Source of the DNA: Devosia sp.
GTDB taxonomy: Bacteria > Pseudomonadota > Alphaproteobacteria > Rhizobiales > Devosiaceae
Direction: 5' to 3'
NCBI GenBank assembly: GCA_028290245.1
Contig: JAQGKG010000314.1
Location: 1 to 10,662, forward strand
Length of the DNA stretch: 10,662 nt
In this document: one piece after another, positions 1-5,333 of the stretch
Numbering within the stretch: position 1 is the stretch's first letter
How the letters are laid out: every line of letters begins with the position of its first letter
Program-made: the position numbers and the translations under genes
The notes under the pieces: generated by a model
Databases searched by the model: none
Told to the model about the DNA's origin: nothing
Seen by the model: only the letters and a program-made list of their open reading frames with translations

Positions 1-1
1 C

Positions 2-346
2 AAGGCACTCGGCGTCGACGCCATCGACTGCTCCAGCGGTGGCTTCGACGGCGCCAAGATCGACGCTGTTGCAAACTATCAGGTACCCTTTGCCAAGGCC
101 GTTCGCGACGGCGCCGACATTGCCACCATGGCCGTCGGCCTGCTGGGTGACGTTCAGGGCGCCGAAGCCATCCTGACCAGCGGCGAGGCAGATTTCGTCG
201 CCTTGGCCCGCGGTGCGCTGGATGATCCAAACTGGCCGGTGCACGCCCGCCACGAGCTGGGTGCCATCGACTATGACCTCTGGCCGGTCCAGACCAATCG
301 CGTCGCTAGTCGCGATCGATCCCTCGGCCTGCGTGGCTGGGCATAA
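2..346 (+). CDS. NADH:flavin oxidoreductase, old yellow enzyme family (YqjM/NamA-like), 3' end only
   Basis: This is the C-terminal 114 residues of an FMN-dependent ene-reductase; the start lies upstream of the window. The visible part matches the last strands of the TIM barrel in YqjM: an IDCSSGG motif, then YQVPFAKAVR, a TMAVGLL strand, and the phosphate-binding segment ADFVALARGALDDPNW. Where YqjM has Gly-Arg this protein has Ala-Arg, which I recall from XenA-like relatives as well. The C-terminus ends LRGWA, close to the RGW end of YqjM, whose terminal arginine reaches into the neighbouring subunit. Such enzymes use NAD(P)H to reduce activated C=C bonds; the natural substrate cannot be told from this fragment. 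Reading starts at base 2 in frame and ends at TAA 344-346. Confidence 0.93.
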   Translation, partial: KALGVDAIDCSSGGFDGAKIDAVANYQVPFAKAVRDGADIATMAVGLLGDVQGAEAILTSGEADFVALARGALDDPNWPVHARHELGAIDYDLWPVQTNRVASRDRSLGLRGWA

Positions 347-379
347 ATCCGGTAACGAACTTTCGCCAAACGACCTTCA

Positions 380-398
380 CGGCAACGCAAATTTGCCG
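380..398. repeat. Small inverted repeat containing a 10-bp perfect palindrome
   Basis: CGGCAA (380-385) and TTGCCG (393-398) form 6-bp arms around a 7-nt loop, and the overlapping GCAAATTTGC (387-396) is a perfect palindrome. It lies 34 bp after the oxidoreductase stop with no T-run behind it, so it is at best a weak terminator or a small operator for the next gene. The rest of the gap (347-466) shows no clear promoter. Confidence 0.3.
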
Positions 399-466
399 CG
401 AAGCTTGACCACTCTTGTTCCGTCGCGTCCCGATCACTAGATCAGCGATGAACAGGGAGTAGTTCA

Positions 467-904
467 ATGGATACCAAGGCCGCAATTCTCGCCCTCATGA
501 GCGTATGGGGCGTTGGTGTCTGCAACCTGCCCGTCAGTGCGCAGGACGCCAGCGACACGACTGAGGAGGTGGCCGACGATGCCGGCGATAGCGAAAACCC
601 GCTGCTTAACAAGGTTTGGGTTCGCGCCGATGCCGATGAGAATCTCCCCGGCCCCATGCAGATCTTTCTCGGCGACGGTACGCTGGTGAGCGATAGCTGC
701 TGGGAAACCTATCGCCTCTCCAAATGGCAGCAGGTGTCCGACAGCGCCATTAGCTGGGACGAGGACGGCATGACCATCAACGCCGACATTGCCAGCCTAA
801 GCCACAGTGAGTTGATTTTGAACCTGAAGCTAGGCAACGAAGTGCTGGAACAGCGCTTCGTAACGGCGACAGCACCCTACGTGTGCCCCGATATGGTGAA
901 GTAG
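467..904 (+). CDS. Small secreted protein of unknown function
   Basis: The protein has 145 residues and I do not recognise its family. It starts with a short basic N-terminus and a hydrophobic stretch (about residues 5-23), then VSA before Gln26, a good signal peptidase I site, so a periplasmic or secreted location is likely. After a very acidic linker (residues 27-43, rich in D and E) comes a compact domain from about residue 46 with alternating polar and hydrophobic stretches, suggesting a small beta structure. The mature part contains only two cysteines, Cys78 and Cys140, which could form a disulfide. The start ATG is preceded by CAGGGAG about 8 bp upstream. The TAG stop lies inside a 12-bp palindrome. 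A small lipocalin-like or META-like fold is possible, but that is a guess. Confidence 0.75.
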   Translation: MDTKAAILALMSVWGVGVCNLPVSAQDASDTTEEVADDAGDSENPLLNKVWVRADADENLPGPMQIFLGDGTLVSDSCWETYRLSKWQQVSDSAISWDEDGMTINADIASLSHSELILNLKLGNEVLEQRFVTATAPYVCPDMVK

Positions 905-913
905 GCTAGCCTA
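902..913. repeat. 12-bp perfect palindrome over the stop codon
   Basis: TAGGCTAGCCTA reads the same on both strands and contains the TAG stop of the secreted-protein gene as its first three bases. With no loop it would not form a stable RNA hairpin by itself, so it may be chance or a dimer binding site. Confidence 0.35.
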
Positions 914-938
914 GCGAGGATATGTACGCTTCTTCGCC

Positions 939-961
939 ACCTCTCCCCTGAGGGGAGAGGT
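939..961. terminator. Palindromic hairpin between convergent genes, possible bidirectional terminator or dispersed repeat
   Basis: ACCTCTCCCC (939-948) and GGGGAGAGGT (952-961) pair perfectly around a TGA loop. The hairpin sits between the stop of the secreted-protein gene (904) and the stop of kup (964), where a shared terminator is expected. There is no T-run on either side, so it is not a textbook intrinsic terminator. Palindromes of the CTCTCCCC...GGGGAGAG type are scattered in many copies between genes of alphaproteobacteria and some gammaproteobacteria, so this may be a copy of such a dispersed element. Confidence 0.6.
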
Positions 962-963
962 AA

Positions 964-2892
964 TCAGAGCACGACCTGCGTACCGATCTCCACCACCCGA
1001 CCCGTCGGAATATGGAAATACTCCGTCGCGTCACTCGCGTTCTTGGCGAGCCGCGTGAACAGCCGGTCTTGCCAGAACCGCAGCGGATTGCCCGGCTTCG
1101 GCCCGGCTTTTAGCGAGCGGCGCGACAGGAAGAAGGAGGTCGACATGATGTCGAACTTCCAGCCCAGCTTGCGCGCCAGTACCAGTGCCTTGGGAATATT
1201 TGGGCTTTCCATATAGCCGAAGGTGACGACAACACGGCTGAACAGCTCGTTGTATGCGTCGATGGTGACCTTCTCATTGTCCGGCACGCGAGGCGATGGC
1301 GAGGTGCGGACGGTCAAAATCACATTCTGCTCATGCAGCACCTTGTAGTGCTTGAGACTATGCAGCAGCGCCGTCGGTGCGCCTTCGATATCGCTGGTCA
1401 GGAACACGGCGGTGCCTGGCACCAGCGTCGGTCGCTTCTTGGCCAGGTTATCGACCAGGAACTGCAGCGGCACCTCGTCGCGACGAACCTTGTCGGACAA
1501 CCGCTTGCGCCCGGCCATCCAGCTCCACATGACGATGGCGACCACCAGTGCCACCACAGCTGGTACCCAGCCGCCTTGGAACAGCTTGGCGGCATTGGCG
1601 GCAAAAAAACCACCATCGATAATGGCAAACACAATGCCGAAGGCGATGACCGCGGCGGGATGCCACTTCCAGTTGCGCCACATCACCACCACCAGCAGCG
1701 AAAGCGTAACGATCATGACGCCGGACACCGCAATGCCATAAGCCGCCGAAAGCGCGCTGGAACTGCGGAACATCAGCACCAGCACGAGCACGCCGACCAT
1801 AAGCATGGCGTTGATCTGCGGCATGTAGATCTGGCCGCTCTGGGTTTCCGACGTATGTGTCACCACCATGCGCGGCAGCATGTTCAGGGCGATCGCCTGC
1901 TGAGTAAGGCTGTAGGTGCCGGAAATGACGGCCTGGCTGGCAATGATGGTGGCGAGAGTTGCGAGAGCCACGAAGGGCAGCAGCGCCCAATCCGGCTGCA
2001 TTTCAAAGAATGGGCTCACCACATTCTCAACCCCGACCTCCAGCACAAAGGCGCCCTGCCCGAAATAATTGAGCAGCAGGCACGGAAACACCAGGCCAAA
2101 CCACGCCAATACAATCGGCTTGCGGCCGAAATGGCCGAGGTCGACATACAGCGCTTCGGCACCGGTTACCGCCAGGAAGATGGCGCCGATGACCACGAAG
2201 GCAATGCCGAAATGGGTGGTGAGAAACTGCACGCCCAACAGCGGGTTGAGCGCCCAGAGTACCGACGGATAATCGATGATGTGAACAAGGCCGGAAATCC
2301 CCAGCACCAGGAACCAGATAGCCGTCACGGGACCGAAGACGATCGACACCTTTGCCGTGCCCAGTCGCTGCACCAGGAAAATGCCCACGATGATTACCAG
2401 AGTGATCGGCACCACCCACCGCGTCAGATTTGGCGCGACCAGTTCCAGCCCCTCGACGGCCGAGAGCACCGACACAGCCGGCGTAATGATGGCGTCGCCA
2501 AAGAACAGCGCAGCACCCAGCACACCCAGCACGGTTATCCAGATCGGAGGATTGGTGAAAGTCTTGCGCGCCAGCGCAACCAGCGACAGCGTGCCGCCTT
2601 CGCCATTGTTGTCGGCGCGCGTGACGAAGAACACGTATTTGAGCGAAACGGTCAGCGTCAGCGCCCAGACGATCAGGGACAGCAGGCCGAGGATTTCAAA
2701 AGCGCTCGATGCAGCGCCGGGGCGAACATGCATGGCCTCGCGAAACGCATAGATCGGGCTAGTCCCGATGTCGCCATACACCACTCCCAGGGCGCCAAGG
2801 ACGAGCACCGGAAGATCTTTGCGCGAATGAGTGGCATGGTCGGTCGCATCGACACCGGTAGTTTTGGCACCGGTCGCATTCTGCTGCGTCAT
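964..2892 (-). CDS. kup: Low-affinity K+ uptake permease, KUP/HAK/KT family
   Basis: The protein has 642 residues, the usual length for bacterial Kup. It is an inner-membrane K+ importer of the APC superfamily, thought to work as a K+/H+ symporter. The family signature GVVYGDIGTSP is at residues 36-46 at the start of the first membrane helix; ADNNGEGG (93-100) and FFGDAIITPAVSVLSAVEG (130-148) are the next conserved loops and helices. About twelve hydrophobic segments run to about residue 455. The C-terminal cytosolic domain follows, with VPGTAVFLTS at its start and TEYFHIPTGRVVEIG near the end. The ATG at 2890-2892 gives the standard N-terminus, although the ribosome site (GAGAG) is weak. 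It appears to be transcribed alone, with a candidate promoter just upstream and a convergent neighbour downstream. Confidence 0.97.
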   Translation of the reverse strand: MTQQNATGAKTTGVDATDHATHSRKDLPVLVLGALGVVYGDIGTSPIYAFREAMHVRPGAASSAFEILGLLSLIVWALTLTVSLKYVFFVTRADNNGEGGTLSLVALARKTFTNPPIWITVLGVLGAALFFGDAIITPAVSVLSAVEGLELVAPNLTRWVVPITLVIIVGIFLVQRLGTAKVSIVFGPVTAIWFLVLGISGLVHIIDYPSVLWALNPLLGVQFLTTHFGIAFVVIGAIFLAVTGAEALYVDLGHFGRKPIVLAWFGLVFPCLLLNYFGQGAFVLEVGVENVVSPFFEMQPDWALLPFVALATLATIIASQAVISGTYSLTQQAIALNMLPRMVVTHTSETQSGQIYMPQINAMLMVGVLVLVLMFRSSSALSAAYGIAVSGVMIVTLSLLVVVMWRNWKWHPAAVIAFGIVFAIIDGGFFAANAAKLFQGGWVPAVVALVVAIVMWSWMAGRKRLSDKVRRDEVPLQFLVDNLAKKRPTLVPGTAVFLTSDIEGAPTALLHSLKHYKVLHEQNVILTVRTSPSPRVPDNEKVTIDAYNELFSRVVVTFGYMESPNIPKALVLARKLGWKFDIMSTSFFLSRRSLKAGPKPGNPLRFWQDRLFTRLAKNASDATEYFHIPTGRVVEIGTQVVL

Positions 2893-2924
2893 GAAGCTGT
2901 AGCTCTCTGGGTCGAAGGCGCGCC

Positions 2925-2953
2925 GCTATACACCCGCCCATCGTCTCATACAA
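2925..2953 (-). promoter_or_regulatory. Candidate kup promoter
   Basis: On the minus strand TTGTAT (2948-2953) and TATAGC (2925-2930) are separated by 17 bp, about 33 bp upstream of the kup start codon. The -10 box is fair and the -35 box poor. It lies after the terminator of the upstream gene, so kup needs a promoter somewhere here. Confidence 0.35.
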
Positions 2954-3021
2954 CACAATCCACCCGCAATGGTTCAAAGCGAGGGACCGCTAATGGACCG
3001 TAGGGAACGGATAAACAGCAA

Positions 3022-3043
3022 GGCCGCCCCTTTCGGAGCGGCC
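3022..3043 (-). terminator. Intrinsic terminator of the FMN reductase gene
   Basis: Read on the minus strand, GGCCGCTCC and GGGGCGGCC form a 9-bp stem with one T-G wobble, closed by a GAAA tetraloop. The following bases (CTTGCTGTTTATC) are only moderately T-rich. It lies 36 bp after the stop codon of the reductase gene and before the kup promoter. Confidence 0.7.
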
Positions 3044-3079
3044 CAGCCGGTAAACGAAGTTTGGAGGTCTTCGTAAAGT

Positions 3080-3694
3080 TTATTCGGCAGCCTGAGCGGT
3101 CACAGCGTCATTAGCGCGAGCGGTCTTGGTGGCGTTACCCCACCAGATGATCTGGTCGAGCATGTCCTTGGCGGAGTTGCCGATGGAAGCTTCGATCTCG
3201 GAGATGGGCTTGGTGCCGCCCATCGCGGGATGCACGGCAACGAAGTCAGCGCCACCGATGTGAACAGCCGAACGGGTTGGGACCATCTGCAGCTCGACGC
3301 CGATGGTGCGCAGGTGTTCAACAGCGCGAGCGCCGCCAACGACGCCATAACCGACGGCGCTGAATACCTTCTTGTTCCAGTTGATATAGGCCTGGTCGAG
3401 GGCATTCTTGAGAGCGCCAGTCACCGAACGGTTGTACTCGGCGGTGATGAAGATGTAGCCGTCAAATTCACTGATCTTGTTCTGCCACTTGACCGCATTC
3501 TGGTTGGCCGAAGGCATCCAAGCATTGGACGCCATTTCGTCGAACAGTGGCAGGTCGAAGTCGCGCACATCGACGATCTCGGCGTCGATCTCGGCGCGCT
3601 CATTGGCCTTAGCAAGAATCCACTGTGCAGGCAGATCGGCAAAACGGGTCGGACGGGTCGAGCCAATAACGATAGCAATCTTGAGTTTGGTCAT
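3080..3694 (-). CDS. NAD(P)H-dependent FMN reductase, flavodoxin-like fold
   Basis: The protein has 204 residues from the ATG at 3692-3694, chosen because AAGGAG lies 8 bp before it; a TTG 21 bp further up (3713-3715) has no such support. The fold is the flavodoxin-like NADPH-dependent FMN reductase family, which includes chromate, quinone and azo reductases and usually forms dimers or tetramers in the cytoplasm. GSTRP at residues 11-15 is the FMN phosphate loop after the first beta strand. AEYNRSVTGALKNALD (85-100) is the second flavin-binding segment; most relatives have PEYNxSxPGxLKNAxD, so Ala85, Arg89 and Thr92 are small departures. VGYGVVGGARA near residue 120 is the third loop. The substrate cannot be assigned. 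It is a single gene with its own promoter and terminator. Confidence 0.92.
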   Translation of the reverse strand: MTKLKIAIVIGSTRPTRFADLPAQWILAKANERAEIDAEIVDVRDFDLPLFDEMASNAWMPSANQNAVKWQNKISEFDGYIFITAEYNRSVTGALKNALDQAYINWNKKVFSAVGYGVVGGARAVEHLRTIGVELQMVPTRSAVHIGGADFVAVHPAMGGTKPISEIEASIGNSAKDMLDQIIWWGNATKTARANDAVTAQAAE

Positions 3695-3729
3695 TTGAGC
3701 GCTCCTTGGTAACAAATCGTAACTGAGGC

Positions 3730-3759
3730 GATATATGTGCCTTAGCCGAATTGTCGCAA
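3730..3759 (-). promoter_or_regulatory. Candidate promoter of the FMN reductase gene
   Basis: On the minus strand TTGCGA (3754-3759) and TATATC (3730-3735) are 18 bp apart, which would start transcription about 28 bp before the ATG. One arm of the inverted repeat described separately fills most of the spacer between the boxes. Confidence 0.4.
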
Positions 3760-3806
3760 GGAGGCACGTTGGTGTAGCGCAGGGACAATCTGCTGCCTAA
3801 GGCACA
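3736..3806. promoter_or_regulatory. Nested inverted repeat, possible two-site operator
   Basis: TGTGCCTTAG (3736-3745) is matched by CTAAGGCACA (3797-3806), a perfect 10-bp inverted repeat. Nested inside it ATTGTC (3750-3755) is matched by GACAAT (3784-3789). The composite half-sites are therefore TGTGCCTTAG-N4-ATTGTC and its mirror image with N7. The proximal half lies in the spacer and -35 region of the candidate promoter. The arm centres are 61 bp apart, close to six helical turns, as expected for two protein sites on the same face of the DNA. The regulator is unknown. Confidence 0.45.
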
Positions 3807-3930
3807 CGCGTGTAACCATTGGTAGCGCCTAGGCTTTTCGAATGGGTTAGAGGATTTAGGGAGCCTATCAACCTCGTTTGAGCCAGGAACGCTGACGATC
3901 TGTTCGCTGCCGCATAACAATCGCCTGAAC

Positions 3931-4674
3931 TTAGCTGCCCAATACTTCCCTGTACTGCTGAACCGCTTCGGCAAATCCGATTAGCAAGGCATCCGCCGTG
4001 ATTCCATGCCCGATGGAAACCTCAGCCACATGCGGTACGGCGGACTGAAATGCCGCGAGATTAGCCAGCGTCAGATCATGCCCGGCATTGACCCCCATGC
4101 CTACGGCGTGTGCCGCCTGCGCGCTATGTGCCAGCGCCGCTAGTTCGCGCACCGCGCGATCCGCATCGTCGTAACAACCCCCATATGGCCCGGTGTAAAG
4201 CTCGATCCGATCGGCGCCGGTCGCTTTGGCCGCCGCAACACCCTCGACGCCAGCATCGGGATCGCAGAACAGCGAAATCCGCCGGTTCGGTGCCTTGAGC
4301 CGCTGCACCACGTCGGCGAGGAAATTCCCCTTGCCGCGGAAATCCCAGCCATGGTCTGACGTCGCCTGTGCCGGATCGTCCGGCACCAGCGTCACTTGAG
4401 CCGGCTTGACCTCATCCACCAGCGCAAAAAAGTCTTCGCTCGGATAGCCTTCGATATTGAACTCGGCTTCGGGATATTCCTCGCGCAGAAGAGTTGCCAG
4501 ATCGAACACATCAGTCCGCCGGATATGCCGCTCATCCGGCCGCGGATGCACCGTGACGCCGCTGGCCCCCGCATCCAGCACCACACGCGCAATGCCGACC
4601 ACGCTCGGCCACGGCAGGTCGCGCCGGTTACGAAGCTGGGCAACGGCATTGAGATTGACGGAAAGCAGGGTCAT
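3931..4674 (-). CDS. pdxJ: Pyridoxine 5'-phosphate synthase
   Basis: PdxJ condenses 3-amino-2-oxopropyl phosphate (made by PdxA) with 1-deoxyxylulose 5-phosphate to give pyridoxine 5'-phosphate, the ring-closing step of the DXP-dependent vitamin B6 pathway; it is a cytosolic TIM barrel. The 247 residues include SVNLNAVAQLRNRR (5-18), which replaces the NIDHIATLRNAR of E. coli as in many Rhizobiales; TVHPRPDERHI (41-51) with His43, Arg45 and His50; Glu75 in NIEGYP; NAGHDL (196-201) with His199; and EVSIGHGI (218-225). The active-site positions look intact. The ATG at 4672-4674 gives the family N-terminus, but no Shine-Dalgarno site is present; a hairpin ends one base before the start codon. 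It follows ilvH by 83 bp and may be co-transcribed or use its own promoter. Confidence 0.96.
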   Translation of the reverse strand: MTLLSVNLNAVAQLRNRRDLPWPSVVGIARVVLDAGASGVTVHPRPDERHIRRTDVFDLATLLREEYPEAEFNIEGYPSEDFFALVDEVKPAQVTLVPDDPAQATSDHGWDFRGKGNFLADVVQRLKAPNRRISLFCDPDAGVEGVAAAKATGADRIELYTGPYGGCYDDADRAVRELAALAHSAQAAHAVGMGVNAGHDLTLANLAAFQSAVPHVAEVSIGHGITADALLIGFAEAVQQYREVLGS

Positions 4675-4675
4675 G

Positions 4676-4703
4676 GCAGGGACTCGAAAATCGATGTCCC
4701 TGC
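4676..4703 (-). promoter_or_regulatory. Hairpin abutting the pdxJ start codon
   Basis: In the minus-strand RNA GCAGGGAC and GTCCCTGC form an 8-bp stem, capped by an inner TCGA/TCGA 4-bp stem with a TTT loop and one bulged A. The 3' arm ends one base before the pdxJ ATG, so the ribosome landing site is inside the stem. There is no T-run, so it is unlikely to be a terminator of ilvH. Confidence 0.6.
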
Positions 4704-4713
4704 TCTATAGCAG
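4700..4713 (-). promoter_or_regulatory. Alternative small hairpin competing with the pdxJ start hairpin
   Basis: CTGCT and AGCAG pair around an ATAG loop. The AGCAG arm shares bases 4700-4703 with the 5' arm of the larger hairpin, so the two cannot form together. The same stretch contains TATAGA (4704-4709), which with TTGGGC 16 bp upstream could be a weak promoter. Confidence 0.35.
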
Positions 4714-4732
4714 ACTGGGCGAACCGCCCAAT
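4714..4732 (-). promoter_or_regulatory. Upstream hairpin in the ilvH-pdxJ gap
   Basis: On the minus strand ATTGGGCG and CGCCCAGT pair over 8 bp with one wobble around a GTT loop, 25 bp after the ilvH stop. No T-run follows. It may stabilise the ilvH 3' end or act as a weak transcription pause. Confidence 0.45.
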
Positions 4733-4757
4733 CCCGAGATGTAGTCAAATTGGCTGG

Positions 4758-5312
4758 TCACATGCCCTGCGGGCCGCGCGAAATAGCGGCGAGGCCGGTG
4801 CGGACCACTTCGACGAGGCCGAGCGGCTGCATCAGGGCGATGAAGCTGTCGATCTTGGCCGGTTTGCCAGTCACCTCGAAGACGAAGCTTTCAACCGTGG
4901 CATCGACGATCTGGGCGCGGAACGCATCGGCGAGCCGCAGCGTCTCGGCGCGGGAATCGCCCGAACCTGCCACCTTGATCAACGCCAGTTCACGTTCCAG
5001 CGATGCACCCTCGGCGGTCAGGTCATGCACCTTGTGCACCGGGATCAGCCGCTCGAGCTGCAGCTTGATCTGGGTCAGCGTCTTGGGCGTTGCAATTACC
5101 ACGACCGTGATGCGACTAAGTCGCCGCCCGTGTTCCGTCTCGCTGACAGTCAGACTTTCGATATTATAGCCACGCGCCGAAAACAGCCCGACAACCCGCG
5201 CGAGGATACCCGGCTCGTTATCGACCAGCACCGAAAGCGTGTGCCGCTCCTGGTCCTGGGTTTCCTTGGTGATGAAATATGCCGATCCAGTCGGCTGCAG
5301 ATGTGCGTTCAT
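4758..5312 (-). CDS. ilvH: Acetolactate synthase small (regulatory) subunit
   Basis: The regulatory subunit of acetohydroxyacid synthase raises the activity of the catalytic subunit and makes it sensitive to feedback by valine. It has 184 residues. A roughly 20-residue N-terminal extension is followed by an ACT domain from about residue 24: TLSVLVDNEPGILARV, then LFSARGYNIESLTV. The residues matching the valine-site Asn11, Gly14 and Asn29 of E. coli IlvH are Asn32, Gly35 and Asn50, all present, so feedback inhibition is expected. The C-terminal half (from about residue 104, SLERELALIKV) is the second regulatory domain. The start ATG has GGAGG 8 bp upstream. It lies 21 bp after ilvB on the same transcript. 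The family is also called ilvN. Confidence 0.97.
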   Translation of the reverse strand: MNAHLQPTGSAYFITKETQDQERHTLSVLVDNEPGILARVVGLFSARGYNIESLTVSETEHGRRLSRITVVVIATPKTLTQIKLQLERLIPVHKVHDLTAEGASLERELALIKVAGSGDSRAETLRLADAFRAQIVDATVESFVFEVTGKPAKIDSFIALMQPLGLVEVVRTGLAAISRGPQGM

Positions 5313-5333
5313 GATTATATCCTCCGCAGCGCT

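Noticed and set aside
1333..3003. Open reading frame of 556 codons on the plus strand opposite kup
   Set aside because: It runs fully antisense to the well-supported kup gene, its product is rich in His, Gln, Arg and Asp with low complexity, and it has no domain. In GC-rich DNA, codon bias of the true gene often leaves an antisense frame without stops.
3609..3974. 121-codon minus-strand frame spanning the gap between pdxJ and the FMN reductase gene
   Set aside because: It overlaps the end of pdxJ and the start of the FMN reductase in other frames and shows no family features; the gap is better explained by promoter and repeat structure.
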